Positions 8,838-17,417 of a stretch of 22,713 bases of DNA are shown one piece after another (position 1 is the first letter of the stretch; each line of letters opens with the position of its first letter). The stretch comes from Nanobdellota archaeon (GTDB lineage: Archaea; Nanobdellota; Nanobdellia; Woesearchaeales; GW2011-AR9): positions 1 through 22,713 of the forward strand of contig JAHJDQ010000208.1 of assembly GCA_018812355.1 (NCBI GenBank), given 5' to 3'. Below the pieces are notes generated by a model, which was not told where the DNA came from, made no database searches, and worked only from the letters and a program-made list of their open reading frames with translations. Position numbers and translations under genes: made by a program.

Positions 8838-8959
8838 ACGGCGAACTATGTTCTTGACTGATTGACGAAATTTACAATTCCTTGAGAGAAAAGTAGTTGA
8901 CGTTGATCATGACTTTACTTTCTATAAAAGATTCGTTAGAAGTTAAAAAGGGAAAAATT

Positions 8960-9100
8960 ATGAATAAACCAAAATGGAAACATACAGAACAAGATATTAT
9001 TGATACAATTATAGCATCGGTTTGTTTATTCCACTACATGATATTGCAAATCAACTTCCTCAATTTCATCACGTGGAATTTGGATCAACCACTTCTGTAA
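8960..9100 (+). pseudogene. Possible truncated 5' end of an unknown plus-strand gene
   Basis: An ATG at 8960 has AAGGGA at good spacing and opens a frame beginning MNKPKWKHTEQDIIDTIIAS, which reads like a genuine soluble protein start. From about 9025 the frame overlaps the 3' end of the DUF4384 gene on the other strand and ends at 9100, giving only 46 codons. The likely reading is a gene start cut off by a rearrangement between the insertion sequence and the caspase cluster. It could also be chance. The product is not recognised. Confidence 0.3.
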
Positions 9101-9919
9101 ATTTACCAGAGCGGATTTTCGTGTTCCATATAGTGATAATGAATAGGGTGATAATAGATCGATTTTCTTTATTGTGGCAATAATTTTTACAGCTTCAACA
9201 TCCTGAGTTTTACCCGGTAGAAGATTTACCGGGTACGTTATTCCAATTTCACGTTCAAATTCATTTGGAACAGAAAAGCGTTTTCCCGCTTGAATGAAAT
9301 TATCGGTCCGGAATTGATTTGGAAAAATGATATAAACAGAATCATTTGAACAAATATTTAAAACAGAGAGGTAACAATCTTTTGATGATATAATCGTAAG
9401 TGATATTTCTTCACCATTTTTTAAATAATCCCTATCTAAAGAAGCATCAAGATTAAAGTTTAAATCTTTTTCACCGTTTTGTTTACCAACTTTGATTTTT
9501 AGATTTATTTCTTTTATTAAATTTGAATTCACTGTTTTAGTCGTTTCCTGGACTATCTTTTTTTCTATTATAATGCCCTTTGCTGTTTCTGAACATAGGG
9601 TTGAAAATATTTCAACAGGTATGTTATCCTGCTTTTCACCATATAGATATAGACTTCTATTACTTACTTCGATCCCACTATAAAATTCAATAACGGCTTG
9701 GCATGCATTTGAAATTGCAATGTTTGTTGCTTCCTCTGGTGTTATATTTCGAATATAGGAATAACCTGTAACCTCATACCAGTCATCGCCTAAAACCTTA
9801 ATATTTGATTGCATTATTTCATCTATGATATCAATATCTATATCTTTTTCTTGACGAACTGTAAATAATGTACAGGATGATATAAATATCAATCCTATTA
9901 TAATTTTCCATTTGTTCAT
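9026..9919 (-). CDS. DUF4384-containing lipoprotein with FlgT/LPP20-like N-terminal module
   Basis: I choose the ATG at 9919 (297 residues), because MNKWKIIIGLIFISSC is then a lipoprotein signal peptide with the lipidated cysteine at residue 16; the frame is open a little further, to a TTG at 9937. Residues about 46-115 (WYEVTGYSYI..ITPEEATNIAISNACQAVIEFYSGIEV) match the FlgT/LPP20-type module of envelope proteins. Residues about 160-255 are a DUF4384 domain (LNFNLDASLDRDYLKNGEEI...DCYLSVLNI...VYIIFPN). Known context: DUF4384 is often fused to caspase-like domains in bacteria. Here it is a separate gene directly after the 887-residue caspase gene, with 18 bases between them, which suggests that the two products work together in the envelope. 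It is the last gene of the cluster. Its biochemical role is unknown. Confidence 0.82.
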   Translation of the reverse strand: MNKWKIIIGLIFISSCTLFTVRQEKDIDIDIIDEIMQSNIKVLGDDWYEVTGYSYIRNITPEEATNIAISNACQAVIEFYSGIEVSNRSLYLYGEKQDNIPVEIFSTLCSETAKGIIIEKKIVQETTKTVNSNLIKEINLKIKVGKQNGEKDLNFNLDASLDRDYLKNGEEISLTIISSKDCYLSVLNICSNDSVYIIFPNQFRTDNFIQAGKRFSVPNEFEREIGITYPVNLLPGKTQDVEAVKIIATIKKIDLLSPYSLSLYGTRKSALVNLQKWLIQIPRDEIEEVDLQYHVVE

Positions 9920-9937
9920 TATAATATCCAACATCAA

Positions 9938-12601
9938 TTAATAACAAATTAATTGTCTTTGCTGATTTCTCCCTATTATAGTTGGAGTTTGCTCTTTGTC
10001 GAGAAATCCCGCTGTATTACTGACATTTACTTTCAAATAATCAAACAACTTATCTAATGTAAGACATTTATCATTTCCTGCAGCATCACCTCTCAAACCT
10101 TTTAACAAATAGTAAGTGAATAATCCGTGTAGTTGCTCAAAATATGCGGTGCTGTACTGATTACCTGTAGAGGCTGTTAATACAACCATATTTTCACTAG
10201 TCAGTATCGGATTCTGAATTTGAACTGAGATTGGACGAATACCAGCAATTAACATCTCCTGTGAGCGACTTTCACCAGAAAAACAGGCATCAATAAATAC
10301 TGTCACGGATTTTGCCTGCATCCGCGCTAATGATTCATACATTTTATCAAGACTATAGCCTGTTTCAGCATAATTGGGATCAATATCAGATGGAATCAAA
10401 AATCCTTTTTTCGATTTCAGGTCCGGTGCGCCATGACCGGAGTAATAAATAAGTATTTCTGATTCATTCTCTTTGATACGGCGCTCAATCCAGCCATTTT
10501 CCGAAAATATCTTGGCAAATTCTCCAGCCGTTGCCCCATCATTAATCCGATAATAAATATTTCGCTCTGGGATGCCGAAAACATTTTTTATGTACTGATA
10601 AAAAACCTGGGCATCATTGGCAGCAAAATCAACCGATGGTGCATATTTATACTCCTCAATACCAATAATAACAGCCAGGGTTTTACTACCATCCATTTTT
10701 GTTTTTGGGATATTTTGGTCAACATCCGATAGGTTTGTAATATCCTTCATTTCACGCATATTAATCTGACTTTTAGGAGGTCGGATTTTAGCGATCTGGG
10801 TCTCCAGTACATTCGTCGTCCTCTTGCCGGCTTTTAATCCTAATTCAATAGTCTTGTCATATTTACCTTTTACTTCTTTCAAAGTTACTGAAATGGGTAT
10901 AGTCTCCTCATCAAATCGTCGACTGGTGTAAAAATAAAATTCAATGGGTTTATAATCACCACTTTCTATATCCCCCAATGTATAAATTTGCCCTTTATTT
11001 GTATATGTAATATTTGGATTGTCCGAATTTAGAATCACTTCTGCCCTTACATTTTCTGCTATCCCTTCTCCGAAATTCTGTACATAAGCCGTAACTTCAA
11101 TCGATTCCCCCGGTTCTATAATCGAATTACCGTTTCCATAGGAGTATCCTTCTCCATCCACATCTTTATTGTCATCAACTACAACCTGTTTAATCTGCAA
11201 ATCCGGTGGAACAAGAGCTTGTGTCTGAAATGATATAATCGCCGGATCCGCATCAAAGCCATTTGACTCTGTAATTTCAATACGGAATTGCCGGTCACCT
11301 GATTGAACGAATTCATCAGCTGTAATAGGCCATTTAATAGTTGTACTTTTATTACTTGATAGTGTGTCTATTTTATAGGATTGAGTAAACGTCAGGTTTT
11401 TTGCTGATAAAACCGGCATGAGTTTCACTTCAATACCATATGCATTCCCACGGCCACGATTCGTCAAAGTAATGAGCACTTTTCCGGTTTCAGAATGATC
11501 TAAAACATGATTGCCATTTGGTTCTAAGAATTCCAGACTCTCTATTTGCAGATCTGCAGGAAATTTAGGACGGTTAATTTTAGGTTTTTGAACGAAGAAT
11601 TTTTCACTTGCTTCTTTTATCAATTTCTGATGTTTCTTTTTATTATATTGTAATTTTCCTTTCAGGAATTTATCCATATTGTAAGCACCAAGTGTAAATA
11701 CAATATAATCGCCTTCTTTATTAATTCCCACTTGCCGCTTGATTATTTCGATATTTTCTAAACTATGTTCAAAAGACATAGATGATTTCTGATAGTCATT
11801 TCCAAGTTCAGATTCAAATTCATATCCCATCTGATACGCTAAATCATATATCATATTCAAAGTTGATAATATATTTGCTAAATGGAAATTCCCATTGACA
11901 AAGCAACCAGCCTCATATAATGTATCATTTGACTCTGGAACTTTTAAGAACCAATCTGGTATAGAAGAATCTTGATACCCTCTTAATTTCTTTATAAAAC
12001 TGTCAAATTTACTATTACTATCAAGAACAATATTTTCAAAATAAGTTGGGGGATCATCACGACTATCATATGAATACCATTCATGAAAATAGTTAAAATG
12101 TTGTTTAGCCGAACAACTATAAACTAATGATTCAGTAATAGCATCCTTGTTTTTGTTAGACATTTCCAATTCAAAATGATTAAACTCTCTTTCTTTGTTA
12201 TATATCCAAGCATTACTTACAGGTATTTTTACTTCAGTAAAAACATGTTCATCCTTGCTTATCATGACATGACCGACTTTTACATCACTATTTGAAGGAC
12301 CTTGAATTTTGTTTATTAATATACTTATTGAATCATATTCAGAATTATCGATGTAAGCGAGCCTATAATTTCCATTAAATTCACATCCTAATAAAATCCA
12401 TAAATTGACCATAGCTCTATCAAAAGATTGTTGCATTCTTTCGGTAAATGAGCCATTTATATCTGAAATTCCCACAGCATAGATATAGCCTTCCTCCTTT
12501 GTTGGGTTTAAGTACCAGTCTGGAAAGTATTTGTTTTCCGCAGAAAATCCGCTTTGGATAATACTAATAAATATTAGAAACACAAAAGATAGTTTTTTCA
12601 T
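9938..12601 (-). CDS. Exported caspase-like (peptidase C14) protease with LPP20-like and CARDB-like modules
   Basis: An 887-residue protein with a signal peptide (MKKLSFVFLIFISIIQSGFSA, cleavage near residue 21). Residues 26-130 and 214-320 are two copies of an LPP20/FlgT-like module, each opening with a tryptophan motif (FPDWYLNP, IPDWFLKVP). Residues about 350-460 and 466-590 are two CARDB-like beta-sandwich domains (NGNHVLDHSETGKVLITLTNRG; NSIIEPGESIEVTAYVQNFG). Residues 640-885 are a caspase-fold domain (LAVIIGIEEYKYAP) with catalytic His723 (YYSGHG) and Cys773 (DACFSG). HGLFTYYLLKGLRG follows, as in bacterial caspase homologues. Family knowledge predicts cysteine protease activity, with Arg/Lys preference in many such homologues; the substrate is unknown. 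Export is unusual for a caspase-like enzyme. It is spaced 27 bases from the transglutaminase-like gene, so they are probably co-transcribed. Confidence 0.9.
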   Translation of the reverse strand: MKKLSFVFLIFISIIQSGFSAENKYFPDWYLNPTKEEGYIYAVGISDINGSFTERMQQSFDRAMVNLWILLGCEFNGNYRLAYIDNSEYDSISILINKIQGPSNSDVKVGHVMISKDEHVFTEVKIPVSNAWIYNKEREFNHFELEMSNKNKDAITESLVYSCSAKQHFNYFHEWYSYDSRDDPPTYFENIVLDSNSKFDSFIKKLRGYQDSSIPDWFLKVPESNDTLYEAGCFVNGNFHLANILSTLNMIYDLAYQMGYEFESELGNDYQKSSMSFEHSLENIEIIKRQVGINKEGDYIVFTLGAYNMDKFLKGKLQYNKKKHQKLIKEASEKFFVQKPKINRPKFPADLQIESLEFLEPNGNHVLDHSETGKVLITLTNRGRGNAYGIEVKLMPVLSAKNLTFTQSYKIDTLSSNKSTTIKWPITADEFVQSGDRQFRIEITESNGFDADPAIISFQTQALVPPDLQIKQVVVDDNKDVDGEGYSYGNGNSIIEPGESIEVTAYVQNFGEGIAENVRAEVILNSDNPNITYTNKGQIYTLGDIESGDYKPIEFYFYTSRRFDEETIPISVTLKEVKGKYDKTIELGLKAGKRTTNVLETQIAKIRPPKSQINMREMKDITNLSDVDQNIPKTKMDGSKTLAVIIGIEEYKYAPSVDFAANDAQVFYQYIKNVFGIPERNIYYRINDGATAGEFAKIFSENGWIERRIKENESEILIYYSGHGAPDLKSKKGFLIPSDIDPNYAETGYSLDKMYESLARMQAKSVTVFIDACFSGESRSQEMLIAGIRPISVQIQNPILTSENMVVLTASTGNQYSTAYFEQLHGLFTYYLLKGLRGDAAGNDKCLTLDKLFDYLKVNVSNTAGFLDKEQTPTIIGRNQQRQLICY

Positions 12602-12628
12602 TTATATTTCTCCAATATACAAAATATT

Positions 12629-14077
12629 TCAAAATTTAATTATTTCCGGTTGAACTCTTCTAAATTGTGGCATACACTGACCAATATCTGCATTAATATA
12701 GGTTGGGTCACATATTGTATATGTTACTCCATCGACTGACAACTGATCTCCGGGTATCCGGTCGTTAAATTTTACAGCAGTTGCCAGATGATTAGGATAA
12801 TGAAGCCCGACAACCGGTAGGCCAATCAACTCCCTGACTAAGTATGCAAATAGAATAGAGCGGTCCTCACAATCGGAGAATGGATAATTAATCGTCTCTT
12901 CTGGCATTAATGGTTTTTCACGGCCGAAATGTTCTCCATCAGTCTTATAGTCAAACGCTGTTTGAACAAAACGCAATAAAATATTCACGGCTTCAGGTTC
13001 GGATTGATTTTGTAAAATTGGTTTGAGTGACTGTATCAATGTGCTTCGTGATTCGGAACTGGTCGATGCGGTAAAGTATACACTGAAATCGGTCTGCGGA
13101 TAATTCTCAAAATACTTGACCACATCATAACTATATTTTACTTTGATGTCGTAGTTATTTCCCTCATATGAAAATGATAATGATTTGTCAACAAATTGAT
13201 TGTTTATTGTAGGCGTTTTTACAACAGTCATACTAATATATTTTTTTGACAAGGAATGGCTTCCTTCATAAATAAAAAGGCTTCCACAAGATGTGATTTT
13301 CGAATTAAAATCAACAACCCAGTATTTAATATTATCAACTGGAAAGTAAGGCATGCCGTATAACATATTATCTGAAGGTAATAGTAAATAAACTTTTGAA
13401 TTGTTATGACCCACTTTTGCAGTAAATCCTGAATGGATTAACATATACCAGATAAATAAATTTTGTTGATTATTATCATTGGGGCAAATCTCATGTACAA
13501 TTTTATTTAATAGAACTACAACGCCCCAATTATTTAGTTCTAACTCCTTTGTTGATCTTTCGATTTCTGCAATAAAAGGTTGATAATCGGTTTTACTTAA
13601 CGACTTCCAATATCTGCTGATCGCCAAATCATTCACTATGGATATCTTCTGTTTAAAGCCAGGATCAATATGGAAAGCCAATATTTTTCCAAAATAATCT
13701 ACTTGAATTCTTTCACCCTTTTTTGGAGGAATAACAATTGGTCTTTTATCTTTTTCGGGTTCTTTTTTAATAACTGGTTTTGGTACTGGAATATCGACTT
13801 TATTAATTGAATGCTTATCATATGATTTTTCCTGAGGTTTCGCTTTAGGAATATCATCAGGTTTTGGTTCATCATAAATTGTCCCGCTGGAAAATGACTG
13901 GAACTCTTTCCATTCATTGTCAAGAAAATTAGAAAAATCTTGATCTTCTTTACTCATATAGGAACTGATATCCTGTTCTTCCTGTTTTAACCATGCTTCA
14001 TAATCTTCCTGCCCGGGTATTACCGTCATCATACATAAGATTATCAAAATAAATTGGCTCACATGCTTAGTCTGCAT
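12629..14077 (-). CDS. Exported transglutaminase-like cysteine protease
   Basis: A 482-residue protein with a signal peptide (residues 1-22). Residues 24-62 are a charged segment with recurring FSNFLDNEW/EFQSF-type blocks, probably helical, followed by a Pro/Lys-rich linker (68-120). The C-terminal part (about 360-470) is a transglutaminase-like fold. The likely catalytic triad is Cys403 (FSDCEDRSILFAYL), His430 (YPNHLATAV) and Asp457 (CDPTY). Proteins of this superfamily in bacteria usually act as proteases or amidases rather than true transglutaminases. The middle part (121-355) is not recognised. It follows the OmpA gene by 41 bases. A role in cutting envelope proteins or peptidoglycan cross-bridges is possible, but the substrate is not shown by the sequence. 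Confidence 0.82.
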   Translation of the reverse strand: MQTKHVSQFILIILCMMTVIPGQEDYEAWLKQEEQDISSYMSKEDQDFSNFLDNEWKEFQSFSSGTIYDEPKPDDIPKAKPQEKSYDKHSINKVDIPVPKPVIKKEPEKDKRPIVIPPKKGERIQVDYFGKILAFHIDPGFKQKISIVNDLAISRYWKSLSKTDYQPFIAEIERSTKELELNNWGVVVLLNKIVHEICPNDNNQQNLFIWYMLIHSGFTAKVGHNNSKVYLLLPSDNMLYGMPYFPVDNIKYWVVDFNSKITSCGSLFIYEGSHSLSKKYISMTVVKTPTINNQFVDKSLSFSYEGNNYDIKVKYSYDVVKYFENYPQTDFSVYFTASTSSESRSTLIQSLKPILQNQSEPEAVNILLRFVQTAFDYKTDGEHFGREKPLMPEETINYPFSDCEDRSILFAYLVRELIGLPVVGLHYPNHLATAVKFNDRIPGDQLSVDGVTYTICDPTYINADIGQCMPQFRRVQPEIIKF

Positions 14078-14118
14078 TTTAACTCCATTAATTAATTTTA
14101 GAAGCGAGATATTCTCCT

Positions 14119-15312
14119 TCAGTTCTCTAAATATTCCACTCTAATTTCCACACGTCTGTTTTTTGCTTTATTTTCATCAGAATCGTTAAGAACAAGGGGC
14201 TCAAGTTCTCCTATGCCGGAAGCAGAAATCAGATCTGTAACTGAATCGCAATCCTGAACAACTGCCTCTAATGAATGTTGAGCTCTCCGGTATGACAAAT
14301 CCCAATTATATTCTTCACTGCCATCACTGTCGGTATGTCCAACAACCGTAATACTGGAAATTCGATCGATGTTTTTAATAAACTTTATAATTTCACTTAA
14401 TATCGCATTATTTTTTTGAGACGATTCGAGAATATCAGAATTGTATGCAAAATTTAAATAAAAGTCCTTGCTGGTAAAGACTGCCTGATCCGGTGGTGGC
14501 GGTGGTGGGATACGGAGTATTAAATTTTGTATTTTTGGCAATTTATACTGAATATCTATCGAAATAGTATCAGAAATAAAATCACTCTTTTCCGCAATTA
14601 TTTTATAGACCCCGATGTCTTTATAATCGATTACATATCCACCATCATCACCAGAGTGTGTTATTACTCTCCCGTTAAGTGAAATCGTAGCTCCAGCTAC
14701 GGGACGATATTGATCTCTGTTATAGACAATCCCTGCAATGACTTTTGTCCTCGGAAACACTAATTCTTTGAAATCCACCTGGTTTTTAGATGGATTGATA
14801 ATACAAACCATCCATAATCCAGCAGGTATATCTCCAATCAATTTGGTTTTGGGCGCATTTCCGGATAGAATGTTAGATACTGCAATCCCCTCTTCAAAGT
14901 GTTGCAGTTTTGTAAGACCGACTACACTTCCATTTTTAATTATTAAGGCCTTTATATCTGGTAATTCTTTCCCAAAATCCATCTCATCATCATCATGACG
15001 ATTTTTCAGCCATACCGCAAAAGCATCTGTTTTTGTACCGGGAATCTCGATCGTAATTTTCCCGGTCATTAAGTCTGATTCACTTTTTAATATGATACCA
15101 TCATGTACCAATATGCCATCTTTATATAAATCTTCAAATCCTATTTCAGTGAAACTACCGTCCTCATGATATTGAGTTATACAGGGGACGACCTCGGGGC
15201 CATCAAGTAAACTGAATTCGGCAAGTATTTTAAAATCATCTGCTAATAAGGGTGCTATCAAGAATATTAAAACAATAAATGTAATCTTTATTATTCGGTA
15301 TTTTATAAACAT
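14119..15312 (-). CDS. OmpA-family peptidoglycan-binding protein with carboxypeptidase-regulatory-like domain
   Basis: A 397-residue protein with a signal peptide (residues 1-24, ending LLAD). Residues about 30-190 are an unrecognised beta-rich region. Residues 192-255 are a carboxypeptidase-regulatory-like beta-sandwich (IAGIVYNRDQYRPVAGATIS...GGYVIDYKDIGVYKIIA). A proline run (269-274) links it to an OmpA C-terminal domain (285-395) with the expected core GHTDSDGSEEYNWDLSYRRA and NRRVEIRVE, including the Asp and Arg that contact diaminopimelate in this family. It probably ties the cluster's products to the peptidoglycan. It starts 16 bases after the SH3/M48-like gene. Confidence 0.88.
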   Translation of the reverse strand: MFIKYRIIKITFIVLIFLIAPLLADDFKILAEFSLLDGPEVVPCITQYHEDGSFTEIGFEDLYKDGILVHDGIILKSESDLMTGKITIEIPGTKTDAFAVWLKNRHDDDEMDFGKELPDIKALIIKNGSVVGLTKLQHFEEGIAVSNILSGNAPKTKLIGDIPAGLWMVCIINPSKNQVDFKELVFPRTKVIAGIVYNRDQYRPVAGATISLNGRVITHSGDDGGYVIDYKDIGVYKIIAEKSDFISDTISIDIQYKLPKIQNLILRIPPPPPPDQAVFTSKDFYLNFAYNSDILESSQKNNAILSEIIKFIKNIDRISSITVVGHTDSDGSEEYNWDLSYRRAQHSLEAVVQDCDSVTDLISASGIGELEPLVLNDSDENKAKNRRVEIRVEYLEN

Positions 15313-15328
15313 CTCGGTATTTTCCTTC

Positions 15329-16588
15329 TCAATTAGAAGAATAATGAAGCGAATCGGTAATAAAATTGGATATTCTTAAAATTCGATCTTCTAAAGCATC
15401 TTTCTGCCAATTAGATTCCGGGTGAAAAAAATCAGTATCTGTTAAATTATCAATGTTTTTTAGGACCCTTACCAAACCATTTGGATCATATCCTAAATTA
15501 TACGCATATATTACTCCATATTTATCTGCTTCATATTCATAGGAATTTTGTCTTTTTTGAGTTGCGTAGTTGTACATGTCGCTAGATAAATTCTCCAGAG
15601 ATAACGCTAAGGAATCAAAGTCTGTTTTTTGGCTTTTTGAGAATTCAACATAAGTAGTATCAACATATTCGTTTTGCTCACTATATTCATTGTATTCATT
15701 TATATCAAATTGACTTAACTCTTTATTAAGTTCATAAAAGTACATTTCAGATCGAATTTGTGTTGCCTTTTTTAGAAGTTCTTCAGCGCCATGCTGACAG
15801 ACAACATGAGATATTTCTTGGGCCAGTGTACAAGCGAGCTCATCCTCACTATCTGTCATTTCGTAGAGTCCAAAACTAATGAACACAAATCCGTTGGGTA
15901 ATGCATAGGCAAATAATCGATCATCATCAAGAATAAAAAATTTAAATGGTTTGTCATAAAACGGAGTCTGCTGTGTAATATATGTGCCTAATATATTAAT
16001 ATCTTTTATGTCTGACTCTTTTGATATAAGACTATTACTATTTAAGATTTGTACGGCAGCGGCAAAACTGATATAATCGACATATTTTCCACAGTCAAAA
16101 TATTTTATTTTATCATATAAACTGACTTGATTCTGTTGTTCTCGTTTGGCCGCTCTAATTTTAACAAATCTTTGGTACTCTTGTGGTGAAAAAACTGTAG
16201 TATTATAAAAATCGAAAGTGATATCTGTTTCCTGTATATTTAAATATGTCTTAAAAAATCCCTTGATTGCCCCACTGGCTGAATTGGTTGATATCGTTAG
16301 GGAGTCAGAAACATCTATATTGAGACTGTATGGAACATTATTTTTACTCTCTTTAAACGCATTTTCTGATACCCACCCTACTGTTTGAGATTTATCTACT
16401 AGTTGAATTTCGCACCATCCTGTCACATTGCTAATAATCTCAATGGCTGTACCTGGTTTAATAATTGTATTGGCTTGATAAATTGATCCCGGTCCGTCTC
16501 TTAACTGGACATTTTCTCTCTGGATAGTTTTTATTTCATGCCCAAATACAGAATTCAGTACCACTAAAAGAATGAAAAATACTCGCAT
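15329..16588 (-). CDS. Exported SH3-domain protein with degenerate M48-type metallopeptidase domain
   Basis: A 419-residue protein with a signal peptide (MRVFFILLVVLNSVFG). Residues 20-78 are a bacterial SH3 domain (VQLRDGPGSIYQ...WCEIQL..QTVGWVSENAF), which often binds cell wall. Residues about 195-375 follow the M48 pattern: LFAYALPNGFVFISFGLYEMTDSEDELACTLAQEISHVVCQHG, then YEYEADKYGVIYAYNLGYDPNG. The zinc motif should be HEXXH, but the first histidine is Gln257 (codon CAA at 15818-15820); Glu258, His261 and the third ligand Glu353 are kept. With one of three zinc ligands lost, it is probably a pseudopeptidase or weakly active. The segment between the motifs (275-345) is longer and more charged than I expect for the family. 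It lies between the double LPP20-like gene and the OmpA gene, with gaps of 27 and 16 bases. Confidence 0.8.
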   Translation of the reverse strand: MRVFFILLVVLNSVFGHEIKTIQRENVQLRDGPGSIYQANTIIKPGTAIEIISNVTGWCEIQLVDKSQTVGWVSENAFKESKNNVPYSLNIDVSDSLTISTNSASGAIKGFFKTYLNIQETDITFDFYNTTVFSPQEYQRFVKIRAAKREQQNQVSLYDKIKYFDCGKYVDYISFAAAVQILNSNSLISKESDIKDINILGTYITQQTPFYDKPFKFFILDDDRLFAYALPNGFVFISFGLYEMTDSEDELACTLAQEISHVVCQHGAEELLKKATQIRSEMYFYELNKELSQFDINEYNEYSEQNEYVDTTYVEFSKSQKTDFDSLALSLENLSSDMYNYATQKRQNSYEYEADKYGVIYAYNLGYDPNGLVRVLKNIDNLTDTDFFHPESNWQKDALEDRILRISNFITDSLHYSSN

Positions 16589-16615
16589 TTTTATCCCCCT
16601 CCCGTTTAATGAAGT

Positions 16616-17371
16616 CTACTGGCTTTTATTCAACATTGGCGAATAAACATTATCTGTTTTAATTCTGGCTAATACATAAAACATGTTATTGTTTTTATCT
16701 GGCCATCTTTCAACAACTTCCAGGTGTTTTAATTTAAAAGTCAATTCAACAGCTATAGCAGATTCGTAATCATCTTGCTGATTCGATGAACTAAATATTT
16801 GAACGGAATAAATTTTTATCGCAACCGCGTTCATAATTTCAAAATACGCATGTTCTTCCGCGGTTTTCCATGCATCATTGATGTTTAATGCTGCATCGTA
16901 ATAACCCGTTGCATAGTAATAACCGCCACTTTCCCAAAATATATTTTGGGTCCAATCAGGTGTTTTGATTGACGAAATGTTCACAGGATCGGCCTCGATT
17001 TCAACTAAAGAATCTAGGGAAAAGATTGCTATATAATCCTGTGGGACAATACAGGTTATAAACTGGTCTTTAAGTATTAACTTACCTTTGATGATTTCTA
17101 ATGAGTCATATGGAAAATAGTAATAGTAGTCACTCACTTTTTCATCATAATCACTGTATCTTAATAATTTTCCTTTAACAATACATTCTTTATATATCCA
17201 ATACATCTGTTCCGCATCATCAGAAGCAGGCAACCCCATGTAACTGAAACCGATAACTGTATTTGGATATTCGGAAGGATAAATAAACCAGCGGGGATAA
17301 TATTCCTGTGACACTAATCCAACACTTTTTATGAGTAGTAATAAAATGATTAGAATATTTTTCATTTTCAT
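16616..17371 (-). CDS. Exported protein with two LPP20-like modules
   Basis: I start it at the ATG at 17371 (251 residues, MKMKNILIILLLLIKSVGLV signal peptide). The ATG at 17365 is equally possible. The longer open frame from 17410 would translate the palindrome and spoil the signal peptide, so I reject it. Neither start has a strong ribosome binding site. Residues 24-80 (YYPRWFIYPSEYPNTVIGFSYMG) and 137-240 (TPDWTQNIFWESGGYYYATGY...AWKTAEEHAYFEIMNAVAIKI...MFYVLARI) are two LPP20-like modules; the second, with the YVLARI strand, is the clearer. Family members are envelope proteins of poorly known function, and FlgT relatives support flagellar motor rings. The gene is the first one after the palindrome, so it may depend on read-through or on a promoter not seen. 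Confidence 0.72.
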   Translation of the reverse strand: MKMKNILIILLLLIKSVGLVSQEYYPRWFIYPSEYPNTVIGFSYMGLPASDDAEQMYWIYKECIVKGKLLRYSDYDEKVSDYYYYFPYDSLEIIKGKLILKDQFITCIVPQDYIAIFSLDSLVEIEADPVNISSIKTPDWTQNIFWESGGYYYATGYYDAALNINDAWKTAEEHAYFEIMNAVAIKIYSVQIFSSSNQQDDYESAIAVELTFKLKHLEVVERWPDKNNNMFYVLARIKTDNVYSPMLNKSQ

Positions 17372-17383
17372 TTCTAAAGTAAA

Positions 17384-17407
17384 ATGGGCGGGTGTACACC
17401 CGCCCAT
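17384..17407 (-). terminator. Perfect 24-bp GC-rich palindrome, probable intrinsic terminator/attenuator
   Basis: ATGGGCGGGTGT is followed directly by its exact reverse complement. On the minus strand it begins 10 bases after the LPP20 lipoprotein stop and is followed by TTTTACTTT, as in a rho-independent terminator. The start of the next cluster gene is only 12 bases further on. It probably reduces transcription of the genes beyond, giving more of the lipoprotein. A dyad operator is a second possibility. Confidence 0.7.
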
Positions 17408-17417
17408 CATTATTAGA

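Larger units (their letters stand above)
7467..8860 (-). mobile_element. IS3-family insertion sequence (outer end approximate)
   Basis: The element carries one IS3-type transposase. At its transposase-3' side, 7467 begins TGTCCTAAAATAGTTGACA, which has the TG start and GTTGAC-type end typical of the IS150 group. A convincing matching inverted repeat on the other side was not found. The best candidate is a degenerate AACTATGTTCTTGACT at 8844-8859, so the boundary at 8860 is only a guess and target duplications cannot be assigned. Transcription of the transposase points into the T9SS-secreted gene, so read-through could affect that gene. Confidence 0.5.
8685..8959. other. Gene-free stretch between transposase and the truncated plus-strand ORF
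   Basis: It holds the transposase leader with overlapping inverted repeats (8706-8740), a hairpin at 8811-8837, and the presumed outer end of the insertion sequence. No coding sequence is supported. TAGTTGAC at 8894-8901 also occurs, in the same orientation, at 7477-7484 on the other side of the transposase gene. Confidence 0.5.

Noticed and set aside
7477..8901. TAGTTGAC on both sides of the transposase gene as target-site duplication
   Set aside because: The left copy lies inside the presumed insertion-sequence end, and IS3 elements make 3-5-bp duplications; it is probably chance.
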